Shown one piece after another: positions 37,644-48,864 of a stretch of 64,000 nucleotides of DNA. The position numbers and the translations under genes are program-made. The notes beneath the pieces are model-generated. The model made no database searches, was not told the DNA's origin, and saw only the letters and a list, made by a program, of their open reading frames with translations. The stretch lies in the NCBI RefSeq assembly GCF_012927165.1, contig NZ_JABBGA010000018.1:1-64000 (forward strand), read 5' to 3'. Numbering within the stretch: position 1 is the stretch's first letter; every line of letters starts with the position of its first letter. This DNA is from Zoogloea dura. GTDB taxonomy: Bacteria > Pseudomonadota > Gammaproteobacteria > Burkholderiales > Rhodocyclaceae.

Positions 37644-38570
37644 TCAGGCCTGGGTAGCCCGCAGCTGTCGCCGGGCCTGCGACGGCGACTCGCCGAACTG
37701 CCGCTTGTACGCGCGGCTGAAATGCGCCGCATCAGCAAAGCCGTATTCGTAGGCGAGATGGGTCAGATTCAGATGAGCCCCATGCTCCCCCAGCAGCATC
37801 TCGCGGCAGCGCAGCAGGCGCTGGGTGAGCTGGAATGACTGGGGAGTCTCCTTGTCCGCCTGGAAAGCCTTGTACAGCGCCCGGCGCGAGACGCCCAGGC
37901 GCTCGGCCAGTTGATCCGAGCTGAGGCGGGTATCGGTGAGATGGGCCAGCAGGCAGGCCTTCGCCTCTTCCAGCAGATGCCGGCGCCCGCCCTGCCGGGC
38001 CACGCCGGGCGTTTCGTCCTGCAGGGCCGCGTCGAGCAGGGCGCGCAAACCCAGGTTGAAGGCCATCTGGGTTCTCGCCTGCAGGTGCAGATCCTGGTTC
38101 AGCGCGGAGCTGATCATGTCGAGGGCCAGCCGAGCCGCCTCTTCGATAGGCTGCGGGCCCAGCTTGCCGGGCAGGCCGCGCTGCAGCCAGGCATCGTTGG
38201 GCGAGACGTGGCTGAACAGCACCGTGAAATGGGCACAGTCACTCATCTCGAGGCTGTAGGGCCGGGACGCCTCGTAGAGCAGCCACTGGCCCGGCTCGAG
38301 TGCCACCTTCCGGTTCCCCTGCCGGTAGGCCGCCTGCCCCTGATGCAGCCAGAGCACCTTGATGCACGGCTGGGCCAGGCGCTGGCAGGCCGCATCGGTC
38401 ATCCGCGCAACATGCTCCGAGGCCCGGATCTGGGCCATGTGGCTTCCCGCACGCACCTTGGTGGCGGACTCGACCTGGAACCTATCCGGGCGGATGACCT
38501 GCAGATCGAGGGGAAAGAAGTCTTGCTGGATGGACTCGCGCCAGCCATTCACGGAATCGGTGGGGTGCAT
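37644..38570 (-). CDS. AraC-family transcriptional regulator
   Basis: A 308-residue regulator (ATG 38570) with an AraC_binding_2-like N-terminal ligand domain and a C-terminal double HTH: SSDQLAERLGVSRRALYKAF and LNLTHLAYEYGFADAAHFSRAYKRQFGESP. The N-terminal domain resembles that of FeaR-like regulators of alcohol/amine/aldehyde use. It lies directly upstream, same strand, of the MetA-dehydrogenase pair, which it probably activates; the 37539-37643 gap would hold its operator. Confidence 0.9.
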   Translation of the reverse strand: MHPTDSVNGWRESIQQDFFPLDLQVIRPDRFQVESATKVRAGSHMAQIRASEHVARMTDAACQRLAQPCIKVLWLHQGQAAYRQGNRKVALEPGQWLLYEASRPYSLEMSDCAHFTVLFSHVSPNDAWLQRGLPGKLGPQPIEEAARLALDMISSALNQDLHLQARTQMAFNLGLRALLDAALQDETPGVARQGGRRHLLEEAKACLLAHLTDTRLSSDQLAERLGVSRRALYKAFQADKETPQSFQLTQRLLRCREMLLGEHGAHLNLTHLAYEYGFADAAHFSRAYKRQFGESPSQARRQLRATQA

Positions 38571-38796
38571 GGTAGGGACTCTGTTAGCGGATGGGCATTG
38601 CCGTAAGAGCGGCCACATCCAACAGAATCAAGCATGCAGCGTGCCATTGACCGGCGCGGCGGAGGGACAGGCTTTCGAAGCCTGGCGGGAAGATCTGGCC
38701 CACCCGGAGAGGGGCAGCCAGGCAGGGGATGCACCAGGATGCAGCGCCGGCAGCCCTGTCGGCCGCAGGAGGGCACGCCGACCCGGCGGGCAGGAA

Positions 38797-39990
38797 TCAG
38801 GCAGTCGCCACGCGACGCACCGGCGGCGGCGTCATCCCGGCGGCGAGGATCAGCCAGATCACCGCCATGCCCGCGCCGAGCAGGGGCACCGCAGAGGGGC
38901 CCACATGCTTGACCAGCCAGCCGCCCAGGGCCCCGCCGAGGAACAGCCCGATGGACTGCAGGGTGTTGTAGACCCCCAGTGCGGTGCCCTTGGCATGGGC
39001 CGGCGCCACCCGTGAAATCCACGAAGGCTGGGTCGCCTCCAGCACATTGAAGGCCACGAAGAACAGGGTCAGCAGGCAGGCCAGCGGCCACATCCCGGAG
39101 CCGGCCAGGTACAGCCCGGCCTGGACCACCAGCAGCAGCACGATGGCGGCGTTGAAGACCTGCTTCATGGCCGCCTTCTTCTCGGCCATGATCACCGCCG
39201 GCACCATCACCACGAAGGACAGCAGCACGGCCGGCAGATAGACCTTCCAGTGCTCAGCCATGGGCAGCCCCGCCGCCACCAGGCCGGCGGGCACCAGCAC
39301 CCACATGGAGGTCTGCATCAGGTGCAGGGCGAACACCCCGAAGTTCAGGCGCATCAGCTGGCCGTTGCCCAGCACTTCGGCAAAACGCCCGATGGCCCGC
39401 GGCACCGGCGGCGCGGCCGGCACGACGAAGAGCACAGTGGCGATGGCCGCCGCGGCGAGCACGGCCGTCAGCCAGAACAGCCCGGACATGCCGATCACGC
39501 TGTAAAGCAGCGGCGCCGCCACCATCGACAGGGCGAAGACCAGCCCGATGGACGAGCCGATCATGGCCATCACCTTGGTGCGATGCTGGTCGCGGGTCAG
39601 GTCGGCGGCCAGGGCCGTCACCGCCGCGGAGATGGCCCCCGCGCCCTGCAGCACCCGGCCGACCAGCACGGTCTGGACGTCGTGGGCGAGCGCCGCCACC
39701 ACGCTGCCGACGATGAACAGGATCAGCCCGAAGACGATCACCGGCTTGCGCCCGAAGCGGTCGGAGGCTGCACCGAAGGGAATCTGGAGGAAGGCCTGGG
39801 TCAGGCCGTAGGCGCCGATGGCCATGCCGACCAGGGCCACGTCGTCGCCACCCGGCATGCCCGAGGCATGCACGGCGAACACCGGAAGAATGAGGAACAG
39901 GCCCAGCATGCGCAGCGCAAAGATCGCCGCCAGCGATACGCCGGCGCGGCGCTCGGCCGGGCTCATCTTGTCGTCAATTTGGGAAGCCAT
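38797..39990 (-). CDS. MFS transporter (YajR-like)
   Basis: A 397-residue permease with about 12 TM segments. N-terminal [21 protein letters not shown] and the motif-A segment [20 protein letters not shown] are typical of the YajR-type multidrug/unknown-substrate group that is regularly divergent from uvrA in betaproteobacteria. Only 66 bases separate it from uvrA. A C-terminal YAM domain as in E. coli YajR is absent. Confidence 0.88.
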   Translation of the reverse strand: MASQIDDKMSPAERRAGVSLAAIFALRMLGLFLILPVFAVHASGMPGGDDVALVGMAIGAYGLTQAFLQIPFGAASDRFGRKPVIVFGLILFIVGSVVAALAHDVQTVLVGRVLQGAGAISAAVTALAADLTRDQHRTKVMAMIGSSIGLVFALSMVAAPLLYSVIGMSGLFWLTAVLAAAAIATVLFVVPAAPPVPRAIGRFAEVLGNGQLMRLNFGVFALHLMQTSMWVLVPAGLVAAGLPMAEHWKVYLPAVLLSFVVMVPAVIMAEKKAAMKQVFNAAIVLLLVVQAGLYLAGSGMWPLACLLTLFFVAFNVLEATQPSWISRVAPAHAKGTALGVYNTLQSIGLFLGGALGGWLVKHVGPSAVPLLGAGMAVIWLILAAGMTPPPVRRVATA

Positions 39991-40056
39991 CAAACGTGCT
40001 GCGTGGGGAGGGGCAAGAGGCGTATATTAACAGGTTGCCCAAACCCCGAACGCCCC

Positions 40057-42891
40057 ATGGACGCCATCCGAATCCGCGGTGCCCGCACCCATAACCTCAA
40101 GAACATCGCGCTCGACCTGCCGCGCAACAAGCTCACCGTGATCACCGGCCTGTCCGGCTCCGGCAAGAGCTCCCTGGCCTTCGACACGCTCTACGCGGAA
40201 GGCCAGCGGCGTTACGTGGAGAGCCTGTCGGCCTATGCCCGGCAGTTCCTGCAGTTGATGGAGAAGCCCGACGTGGACCTCATCGAGGGCCTCTCGCCGG
40301 CCATCTCGATCGAGCAGAAGGCCACCAGCCACAACCCCCGCTCGACGGTGGGCACCGTCACCGAGATCCACGACTACCTGCGCCTGCTGTATGCCCGCGC
40401 CGGTACGCCCCACTGCCCCGACCACCCCGAGCACGCCCTGGAAGCCCAGAGCATCTCCCAGATGGTGGATGCGGTGCTGGCGCTGCCCGAGGAAACCAAG
40501 CTGATGATCGTCGCCCCGGTGATCAGCGGCCGCAAGGGCGAGCAGGCCGACCTCTTCGCCGAGCTGCGCGCCCAGGGCTTCGTGCGGGTGAGGGTGGATG
40601 GCATCGTGCATGAGCTGGACAACCTGCCCGTGCTCGACAAGAACCGCCGCCACAGCATCGAGGTGGTGGTGGACCGCCTCAAGGTGCGCCAGGACCTGCG
40701 CGGGCGCATCGCCGAATCCTTCGAAACGGCCCTGACCCACGCCGAGGGCCGGGCCATCGCAGTGGAGATGGACTCGGGCCAGGAACACCTGTTCTCGGCC
40801 AAGTTCGCCTGCCCGGTGTGCAGCTTCGCCCTGGCCGAGCTGGAGCCGCGCCTGTTCTCCTTCAACAACCCGATGGGGGCCTGCCCCAAGTGCGACGGCC
40901 TCGGCAACGTGGACTTCTTCGACCCCGAACGGGTCGTCGCCCACCCCGAGCTGTCCCTGGCCTCCGGCTGCATTCGCGGCTGGGACAGGCGCAACCAGTT
41001 CTACTTCCAGCTCCTCGCCAGCCTGGCCACCCACTACGCTTTCGACATCGAGACGCCCTGGGAAAACCTGCCCGAAGCCACCCGGGAGATCATCCTGCAC
41101 GGCTCCGGCAAGGACAAGATCGCCTTCCGCTACCTCTCCGACGGTGGCAAGGCGGTCCTCAAGGAGCACGCCTTCGAGGGCATCATCCCCAACCTGGAAC
41201 GGCGCTTCAAGGAAACCGACTCCATCGCCGTGCGCGAAGAGCTCGCCAAATACCGCGCCAACCGCCCCTGCCCGGCCTGCCACGGCACCCGCCTGCGCAC
41301 CGAGGCCCGCTACGTGCTGATCGGCGAGCGCAACCTGTCGGAAGTCAGCCGCCTGCCGCTGGCCCACTGCAAGGCCTTCTTCGACGGCCTCAGCCTGACC
41401 GGCCAGCGCGCCCAGGTGGCCGACAAGATCGTCTCCGAGATCTCCTCACGCCTGCAGTTCCTGATCAACGTCGGCCTCGACTACCTGTCCCTCGACCGTT
41501 CGGCCGACACCCTGTCCGGCGGCGAAGCCCAGCGCATCCGCCTGGCCAGCCAGATCGGCTCCGGCCTCACCGGCGTCATGTACGTGCTCGACGAACCCTC
41601 CATCGGCCTCCATCAGCGCGACAACGACCGCCTCCTGGAAACCCTGCGCCGCCTGCGCGACATGGGCAACACGGTGATCGTCGTCGAGCACGACGAAGAC
41701 GCCATCCGCATGGCCGACTACGTGGTGGACATGGGCCCCGGCGCCGGCGAGCACGGCGGCCGGGTGATCGCCGAAGGCACGCCTGAGGTGGTCGCCGCCC
41801 ATCCGGACTCCCTCACCGGCGCCTACCTGTCCGGCACCCGCAGCATTGCCGTGCCGGCCCGGCGCAATCCGGCCGATCCGGAACGGGTGCTGCGCATCGA
41901 GGGCGCCAGCGGCAACAACCTCAAGCACGTCACCATCGACATCCCGGTGGGCCTGTTCACCTGCGTCACCGGCGTGTCCGGCTCGGGCAAGAGCACCCTG
42001 ATCAACGACACCCTGTATGCCCACGTGGCCCGCCACGTGAATGGCAGCAGCATCGAGGCGGCCCCCTGCGTCAACATCGACGGCCTGGACCATTTCGACA
42101 AGGTCATCAACGTGGACCAGAGCCCCATCGGCCGCACGCCCCGCTCCAACCCGGCCACCTACACCGGCCTGCTCACCCCGATCCGCGACCTCTTCTCGGG
42201 CGTGCCGGAAGCCAAGGCCCGCGGCTACGGCCCCGGCCGCTTCAGCTTCAACGTCAAGGGCGGGCGCTGCGAGGCCTGCCAGGGCGACGGCCTGATCAAG
42301 GTCGAGATGCACTTCCTGCCCGACATGTACGTGCCCTGCGACATCTGCCACGGCAAACGCTACAACCGGGAAACCCTGGAGATCCGCTACAAGGGCAAGA
42401 CCATCTACGAAGTCCTCGAGATGACCGTCGAGCAGGCCCTGGCCTTCTTCTCCGCCGTGCCCATCGTCGCCCGCAAGCTCGAGACCCTGATGCAGGTCGG
42501 CCTCGGCTACATCCGCCTGGGCCAGAGCGCCACCACCCTGTCCGGCGGCGAGGCCCAGCGCGTCAAGCTGGCTCTCGAGCTGTCGAAGCGCGACACCGGC
42601 CGCACCCTCTACATCCTCGACGAGCCCACCACCGGCCTGCACTTCGCCGACATCGAGCTGCTCCTGTCGGTGCTCCACCGCCTGCGCGACCACGGCAACA
42701 CCGTGGTGGTCATCGAACACAACCTGGACGTCATCAAGACCGCCGACTGGCTCATCGACATGGGTCCCGAAGGCGGTGACGGCGGCGGCTCCCTGGTCGG
42801 CAGCGGCTCCCCCGAAGCCCTGGCGGCCAACCCCGCCAGCCATACCGGACGCTACCTGGCCCGCCTGCTGCCTGCGACGCCAGCCGGCTGA
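40057..42891 (+). CDS. uvrA: UvrABC excinuclease subunit A
   Basis: A 944-residue ABC-type ATPase for damage recognition in nucleotide excision repair. Start ATG 40057 ([17 protein letters not shown]). Two Walker A sites ([18 protein letters not shown]), two LSGGEAQR signatures, and zinc modules with Cys pairs [10 protein letters not shown] ... CPKCDG and CEACQGDG ... [10 protein letters not shown]. Both nucleotide-binding domains look complete. No clear LexA box (CTG-N10-CAG type) was found in the 66-base divergent promoter. Confidence 0.98.
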   Translation: MDAIRIRGARTHNLKNIALDLPRNKLTVITGLSGSGKSSLAFDTLYAEGQRRYVESLSAYARQFLQLMEKPDVDLIEGLSPAISIEQKATSHNPRSTVGTVTEIHDYLRLLYARAGTPHCPDHPEHALEAQSISQMVDAVLALPEETKLMIVAPVISGRKGEQADLFAELRAQGFVRVRVDGIVHELDNLPVLDKNRRHSIEVVVDRLKVRQDLRGRIAESFETALTHAEGRAIAVEMDSGQEHLFSAKFACPVCSFALAELEPRLFSFNNPMGACPKCDGLGNVDFFDPERVVAHPELSLASGCIRGWDRRNQFYFQLLASLATHYAFDIETPWENLPEATREIILHGSGKDKIAFRYLSDGGKAVLKEHAFEGIIPNLERRFKETDSIAVREELAKYRANRPCPACHGTRLRTEARYVLIGERNLSEVSRLPLAHCKAFFDGLSLTGQRAQVADKIVSEISSRLQFLINVGLDYLSLDRSADTLSGGEAQRIRLASQIGSGLTGVMYVLDEPSIGLHQRDNDRLLETLRRLRDMGNTVIVVEHDEDAIRMADYVVDMGPGAGEHGGRVIAEGTPEVVAAHPDSLTGAYLSGTRSIAVPARRNPADPERVLRIEGASGNNLKHVTIDIPVGLFTCVTGVSGSGKSTLINDTLYAHVARHVNGSSIEAAPCVNIDGLDHFDKVINVDQSPIGRTPRSNPATYTGLLTPIRDLFSGVPEAKARGYGPGRFSFNVKGGRCEACQGDGLIKVEMHFLPDMYVPCDICHGKRYNRETLEIRYKGKTIYEVLEMTVEQALAFFSAVPIVARKLETLMQVGLGYIRLGQSATTLSGGEAQRVKLALELSKRDTGRTLYILDEPTTGLHFADIELLLSVLHRLRDHGNTVVVIEHNLDVIKTADWLIDMGPEGGDGGGSLVGSGSPEALAANPASHTGRYLARLLPATPAG

Positions 42892-43050
42892 GGGCGGGGA
42901 GCCCCTCCGGGGCGCCGCTCCACGGCCATTTCAATGGAGTATCATCAAGGCTTCGGCACCGAGACTTGAACTGGCCGCGGCCAGGCCGCCCGGACATGCC
43001 GGTGACATCAACCGGCCCATTCCATCCGTCGCCCCGCCCCCGCGTCCTGG

Positions 43051-44556
43051 ATGGCATCAACAGTACGCAGGCAACACATGGGATCACGCAGTTTGGGGGC
43101 GTTTCCGCAAGCAGGAACCCCGGAGCACGCCTCCGGTGCCACCGCGCCAACCACCTCACCCACCCGCTCGCAGTGGACGACACCCTCCTTGATGCCCGGG
43201 GGGCCGACCCGCGCGCTTCTCGACATGATGATGCAGGACCGCCACTACGGCGGCCTGGTCACCGGGCCGGACGGGCGCATCCTCGAAGTCCTCGGCAATG
43301 CCGCCGGGCTGCTCAAGCAGGCCCCGATCGACCTGATCGGCTGCATGCTCGACGCCGTGGTCGACCTGGGCGCGGCTCCACCCTGCCCTGACGGCAGGGG
43401 GCAGACCCGGCCGACACCGGCGCACGGCACCGGCACACTCCTGAACTACCAGCACCTGGCCAGCGGCCAGGCCGGCACCCGGATCACCGTCCTGCAGGCA
43501 CTCCCGTCCGACGCCTGCACACTGACGACGCCGGCTGCCGAAGCCCTCTTCCATGGCATGCAGTACAGCACCCAGGCCATGCTGTGGGTCAGCGACCCGG
43601 CGCTCAAGACCTTCCTCTACGCCAGCCCCGGCTTCGCCCACCTGTGGGGCCACCCCGCGGACGTCGCTCCGGCACCGGCGATCTGGCGTGATGCCGTACT
43701 GCCCAAAGACCTGCCCCGCGTGGAGACCTTCATCGCAGCCCAGCAGGCGGGCCGGATCTCCAACACCGAAGTGCGCATCCGCCACCAGGACGGCAGCGTC
43801 CGCTGGCTGTGGGCGCACTCCTGCCCCTGGCTTGACCGCCAGCGCCAGGCCCGGGTCACCGGCTTCGTGCTCGACATCACCACCCTGCGCACCGACGGCA
43901 CGCCCCCGGACGCCTCGTGGGAAATCCTGCTGCGGGAGGGCCACCACCGCATCAAGAACAGCCTGCAGGCCCTCGCCGCCCTGCTGCGCCGGCACGCCGA
44001 CAGTGCCGGAGACCATAGGGAGATCCTCACCGAGGCCGTCGGCCAGATCCGCAGCATCGCCGCGGTACACGAGCTCTACAGCCAGGACGGCCAGCCCCGG
44101 GCCAGCCTGGACGCCCTGCTGGCCACCCTGAGCCGCAGCGCCGAGGGGCTCTACCCCGGCCGCCCGGCCATCGAGATTGCGCCCCTTCCGGTGATCGCCG
44201 CGGCCCCGCTCGCCGAGCCGGACATCCAGCCCCTGGCCGTGATGCTGAATGAGCTGCTGACCAACGCGCTCAAGCACGGCCACTCCGCCGCCACCGGCAC
44301 GATACGCATATCCATCGCCGTCGAAGGCGAGTATTACGTGCTCCGCATCGACAACCCGGGCCGCCTGCCCGCCGACTTCGATTTCGGGCAGGGCCGGGGG
44401 CTCGGCAGCGGCCTGCAACTGCTGGCCGCCCTGGCCGACCCGCCCGATATCGTCCTGGACGTTTTCCAGGGCGGCCCCGACACCGTCCGTGCCAGGCTCA
44501 GCCTGCACGCCAGGCGGATTCCCTGCCCCAAGGAGGCGCCTCCCCATGCGCGCTGA
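43051..44556 (+). CDS. Sensor histidine kinase, HisKA_2/HWE-like, with PAS domain
   Basis: Up to 501 residues. A weakly conserved N-terminal input region (~50-160), a PAS/PAC domain (~175-285: YASPGFAHLWGHPADV, RISNTEVRIRHQDGSVRWLW) and a HisKA_2 phosphoacceptor REGHHRIKNSLQALAALLRR, then an HWE/HATPase with NELLTNALKHG and GLGSGLQLL. No membrane segment. Its 3' end overlaps an ANTAR response regulator by 11 bases, the pairing known from EutW-EutV and related antitermination systems. The start is uncertain: ATG 43078 and 43192 are alternatives. Confidence 0.82.
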   Translation: MASTVRRQHMGSRSLGAFPQAGTPEHASGATAPTTSPTRSQWTTPSLMPGGPTRALLDMMMQDRHYGGLVTGPDGRILEVLGNAAGLLKQAPIDLIGCMLDAVVDLGAAPPCPDGRGQTRPTPAHGTGTLLNYQHLASGQAGTRITVLQALPSDACTLTTPAAEALFHGMQYSTQAMLWVSDPALKTFLYASPGFAHLWGHPADVAPAPAIWRDAVLPKDLPRVETFIAAQQAGRISNTEVRIRHQDGSVRWLWAHSCPWLDRQRQARVTGFVLDITTLRTDGTPPDASWEILLREGHHRIKNSLQALAALLRRHADSAGDHREILTEAVGQIRSIAAVHELYSQDGQPRASLDALLATLSRSAEGLYPGRPAIEIAPLPVIAAAPLAEPDIQPLAVMLNELLTNALKHGHSAATGTIRISIAVEGEYYVLRIDNPGRLPADFDFGQGRGLGSGLQLLAALADPPDIVLDVFQGGPDTVRARLSLHARRIPCPKEAPPHAR

Positions 44557-45163
44557 CCCCCTGTCCACCGGTCTTCCGGTCCTGCTGGTCGAAGACGACC
44601 GGCTGTTCGCCGCCACCCTGCGCCTCGGCCTCGAAGCCGCCGGGCTGCAGGTCTACCTGGCCCCCAGCGCCGAGGACGCGCTGGCCCTGCTCGACACCGT
44701 CGCGGTGCGCCTGGCGATCATCGACGAGGGGCTGCCCGGCTGCTCCGGCGTCGAATTCGCCGCGCGCCTGCGCGAACGGCACGGGCTCCCGTTCATCTTC
44801 CTCACCGCCTGCAACAGCAGCGCCTGTGTCGAGCGCGCCATCGGCGAAGGCGCCCTGGCCTTCCTGGTCAAACCCGTGGACGTGACCCAGCTGCTGCCGA
44901 TGATCTCCACCGCCCTGGCACGCAGCGCCGAACTGGCAGACCTGCGGGCCAACCGCGACCAGCTCCAGAGCGCCCTCGACCAGGAACGCGACATCAGCAT
45001 CGCCACCGGCATCGTGATGGCGCGCATGAACATCGACCACCAGGCCGCCTTCGAGCTGCTGCGCCGCGCCGCCCGCAGCAGCCGCCGCAAGCTCGCCGAG
45101 GTGGCCCGCGAGCTGGTGGTCAGCCGTGGCACGGCCCTCCAGCACGAGACCTGCATGCCCTGA
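44546..45163 (+). CDS. Response regulator with ANTAR RNA-binding domain
   Basis: 205 residues: a REC domain (LLVEDDRLF, phosphoacceptor Asp in LAIIDEGLPG, Lys in FLVKPVD) and a C-terminal ANTAR domain (LDQERDISIATGIVMARMN, AFELLRRAARSSRRKLAEVA). ANTAR regulators dimerise on phosphorylation and bind paired RNA hairpins to prevent termination. The cognate kinase is the overlapping upstream gene. Targets are unknown; leader hairpins before the next gene are candidates. Confidence 0.9.
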   Translation: MRADPLSTGLPVLLVEDDRLFAATLRLGLEAAGLQVYLAPSAEDALALLDTVAVRLAIIDEGLPGCSGVEFAARLRERHGLPFIFLTACNSSACVERAIGEGALAFLVKPVDVTQLLPMISTALARSAELADLRANRDQLQSALDQERDISIATGIVMARMNIDHQAAFELLRRAARSSRRKLAEVARELVVSRGTALQHETCMP

Positions 45164-45201
45164 CGGACGCAGCCAATCCATCCACCGCCCCCAACCTGCA
45201 A

Positions 45202-45281
45202 GGCCGGCACAGACCGGCCCCTGGCGCCCCGCCCCCGCGCCTCCCGACGCACATGCCAGCCGGCCGCAGCAGCGGTCCGGC
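45202..45281 (+). promoter_or_regulatory. Tandem leader hairpins before the GGDEF-EAL gene
   Basis: Hairpin 1: GGCCGG-CACAGA-CCGGCC (45202-45219), a perfect six-pair stem with a six-base loop. Hairpin 2: GCCGGCCGC-AGCA-GCGGTCCGGC (45259-45281), nine pairs with one bulge. ANTAR targets are paired hairpins with six-base loops carrying A at position 1 and G at position 4; neither loop fits, so the link is weak. Confidence 0.3.
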
Positions 45282-45307
45282 GGCACGACAGGAGACGCAC
45301 GCACGCC

Positions 45308-47068
45308 ATGAGCGCCACCCCGGACTCTTCCGCCCACCCTGCGCAGCCCGCGCCAGGAGACGCAGAGCACACCAGCAGCCCGGCTCCCGCCGACGCCCCC
45401 CTGCGCATCCTGCAGATGCTGGCCCTCGCCGTGGAGCACACCGACGATGCGGTGATGATCACCCGCCCCGACGGCGTCATCGAATACGTCAATCCCGGCT
45501 TCGAGCGCATCACCGGCTACCCGGCCGACCAGGCTATCGGACGCACGCCGGGCTTCCTGCGCTCCGGGGCGCCCTCGCCCGGCTTCTATGGCCAACTGTG
45601 GCAGACCATCCGCCTCGGCCGCTCCTTCAGGGCCGTGTTCACCAACCGACGCCGCAACGGGGACATCTACTTCGAAGAGAAGACCATCAGCCCGATCCGC
45701 GGCCGGGACGGCGACATCCGCCATTTCGTGGCGACCGGCAAGGATGTCACCGAGCGCATGGCCGCCACCCGCCACCTGGAGCACAAGGCCCACTACGACT
45801 CCCTCACCGGCCTGCCCAACCGCAGCCTGCTGCATGACCGGCTCCACCAGGCCATCCAGCGCGCCCAGCGCAAGGGCCGCCTGGTGGCGGTGCAGTTCGT
45901 GGACCTGGACCGCTTCAAGATCATCAACGACACCCTCGGCCATGCCACCGGCGACCGGGTCCTCATCGAGGCCGCCCGGCGGCTGCGCGATTGCCTGCGC
46001 GCCACCGACACGGTGGCCCGCCTCGGCGGCGACGAGTTCGTCCTGATCCAGGAAGACCTGGAGCACCCCGACATGGCCGAGCAGGTGGCCCGCAAGGTGC
46101 TGGACACCTTCTCCAGCCACTTCCCGATCGGCATCCACGACCTGTTCGTGAACGTCAGCATCGGCGTCGCGCTGTATCCCGGCGACGGAGCCGACCCCGA
46201 ATCCCTGCTGATGCGCGCCGACCTGGCCATGTACCAGGCCAAGGAGGCCGGCCGCAACAGCTTCCGCTTCTTCGAGGCGGCGCTGGACGCCGGCTCGATG
46301 CGCAGCCTGACCCTCGAAAGCGCCATCGGCGAGGCCCTCGAGCGGCGCGAGTTCAGCCTGGTCTATCAACCGCTGATCGACACCCGCAGCCAGGCCCCGC
46401 TGGCCGTCGAAGCCCTGCTGCGCTGGCACTCGCCCCGCCACGGCTCGATCCCGCCGGACCACTTCATCCCCCTGCTCGAGGAGAACGGCCGTATCGGCGA
46501 CGTCGCCCGCTGGGCCCTGCGCGAAGCCCTGCGGCAAGTCCGCACCCTCCAGGAAGCCGGGCATCCCCGGCTGCGGCTGGCCTTCAACCTGTCGGGCCGG
46601 CAGTTCCGCGACCCCGGCCTGGTCCAGGACATCCGGGCCGCCCTCGACGACACCGGCTTCGACCCGCGCCTGCTCGACCTGGAGCTCACCGAGCACACCC
46701 TCACCGACAACCCGGAAGCCGCCGCCGCGGCCCTCCGCGCCCTGCGCCAGCTCGGCGTGCGCCTGAGCCTGGATGATTTCGGCACTGGCTACTCGTCCAT
46801 CGCCCTGCTGGCCCATTTCCCCCTGCACAGCCTCAAGATCGACCGCAGCTTCATCCAGCACATGGAACGGGACCAGCAAGCCGCCATCATCGTCCGCAGC
46901 AGCGCCGGCCTGGCCCGCAACCTGGGCCTGGAAGTCATCGCCGAGGGCGTCGAGAACCTGGCCCAGCTGGCCCTGCTGCAGGAGCTCGGCTGCCACCTCA
47001 TCCAGGGCCAGGTGCTGGCCCGGCCCCTGGCCGCGGACGAGCTCGGCAGGGCCCTGGCGCCTGCCTGA
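45308..47068 (+). CDS. PAS-GGDEF-EAL cyclic-di-GMP turnover protein
   Basis: A 586-residue soluble protein. PAS (~35-150: VMITRPDGVIEYVNPGFERI), GGDEF domain with intact GGDEF at 240-244, and EAL domain with EAL at 368-370, followed by ELTEHTLTDN, LDDFGTGYSS and AEGVEN, which supply the usual metal and catalytic residues. Both diguanylate cyclase and phosphodiesterase sites appear competent. It lies behind the ANTAR pair, 144 bases away. The preceding RBS is AGGAGA. Confidence 0.93.
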   Translation: MSATPDSSAHPAQPAPGDAEHTSSPAPADAPLRILQMLALAVEHTDDAVMITRPDGVIEYVNPGFERITGYPADQAIGRTPGFLRSGAPSPGFYGQLWQTIRLGRSFRAVFTNRRRNGDIYFEEKTISPIRGRDGDIRHFVATGKDVTERMAATRHLEHKAHYDSLTGLPNRSLLHDRLHQAIQRAQRKGRLVAVQFVDLDRFKIINDTLGHATGDRVLIEAARRLRDCLRATDTVARLGGDEFVLIQEDLEHPDMAEQVARKVLDTFSSHFPIGIHDLFVNVSIGVALYPGDGADPESLLMRADLAMYQAKEAGRNSFRFFEAALDAGSMRSLTLESAIGEALERREFSLVYQPLIDTRSQAPLAVEALLRWHSPRHGSIPPDHFIPLLEENGRIGDVARWALREALRQVRTLQEAGHPRLRLAFNLSGRQFRDPGLVQDIRAALDDTGFDPRLLDLELTEHTLTDNPEAAAAALRALRQLGVRLSLDDFGTGYSSIALLAHFPLHSLKIDRSFIQHMERDQQAAIIVRSSAGLARNLGLEVIAEGVENLAQLALLQELGCHLIQGQVLARPLAADELGRALAPA

Positions 47069-47137
47069 CGCATCCGGCACAGGCCGTTCGCCATCCAGTA
47101 CACTGGGAGCCCGCTCCATCCCCCGCCCAGCCCGCCC

Positions 47138-48046
<909 letters not shown>

Positions 48047-48163
48047 TCCGCCCGGCCGCCCGGCCATCCGACCGCCCATTCGCCCGGCCATCCACTTTCC
48101 GCCATCAGGCCGACGCATGTCGTCGGCTATGATGGCGCCCTCGCAACACACCGGAAGCCCGCC

Positions 48164-48850
48164 ATGACCGACACCCCCGAATCCGCCCCTGACACCCCCG
48201 CCGGCTTCGACTTCGACGACTTCGAGGTGCGCGTCCTCGCGGTGCTCATCGAAAAGGCCTTCGTCACCCCGGACAGCTATCCCCTGTCGGTCAATGCCCT
48301 GGTCACCGGCTGCAACCAGCTCACCGGCCGCGAGCCGGTCATGAGCCTGTCGGAGGCCACCGTGCTGGCCACCCTCAACCGCCTCGCCGAGCGCGGCCTG
48401 GTCACCCAGCGCCACCAGGCCGGCGCCCGCGTCGTCAAGTGGGAGCACCAGATCCGCCTGCGCCACTCCCTGACCCCACCGATGCAGGCGGTGCTGGCCA
48501 TCCTGATGCTGCGCGGCGCCCAGACCGTCGGCGAGATCCGGGCCCGCTGCGAACGCATGCACGCCTTCGCCACCCCCGCCGAAGTCGAGGACGTGCTGGA
48601 ACGCCTGAGCGACAAATACCCGGCCATGGTCCTCCAGCTACCCAAGGCCCCCGGCACCAAGGAAGCCCGCTACACCCACCTGATGAGTGGCGAAGCCGCC
48701 GCCCAGCAGCATGCCTTCGAGACCTCCGGCGAAGGCGCCGCCCCCCGCGGCAGCCGGGTCGGGGAACTCGAAGAGGAAGTCCGGCGTCTGCGTCAGCAGC
48801 TCGAATGGCTCACCAACGAGTTCGAAGCCTTCCGCAACCAGTTCAAGTAA
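48164..48850 (+). CDS. DUF480 family protein (YceH)
   Basis: A 228-residue protein of two winged-helix repeats (LDFDDFEVRVLAVLIEKAF...; NPLSVNALVTGCNQ, REPVMSLSEATVLATLNRLAERGLV), ending in a coiled-coil tail (RVGELEEEVRRLRQQLEWL). It is the E. coli YceH family, of unknown molecular function. It precedes lgt by 14 bases and may be co-transcribed. Confidence 0.92.
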   Translation: MTDTPESAPDTPAGFDFDDFEVRVLAVLIEKAFVTPDSYPLSVNALVTGCNQLTGREPVMSLSEATVLATLNRLAERGLVTQRHQAGARVVKWEHQIRLRHSLTPPMQAVLAILMLRGAQTVGEIRARCERMHAFATPAEVEDVLERLSDKYPAMVLQLPKAPGTKEARYTHLMSGEAAAQQHAFETSGEGAAPRGSRVGELEEEVRRLRQQLEWLTNEFEAFRNQFK

Positions 48851-48864
48851 TCCGGTAGTCCAGC

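Noticed and set aside
39991-40056. LexA box in the MFS-uvrA divergent promoter
   Set aside because: An ACAG half-site occurs near 40030 but no matching CTGT lies at the proper distance.
40027-42843. Two long minus-strand frames opposite uvrA
   Set aside because: uvrA is complete on the plus strand and the antisense frames consist of repetitive Gly/Ala/His/Val sequence with no domain.
42901-42913. GCCCC-TCC-GGGGC hairpin as a uvrA terminator
   Set aside because: Stem of five pairs without a T tract; such stems are common by chance in this GC-rich sequence.
44498-47119. Minus-strand open frame of 873 codons opposite the ANTAR and GGDEF-EAL genes
   Set aside because: Same shadow effect; the plus-strand genes have full domains and start sites, while the antisense product has no recognisable fold.
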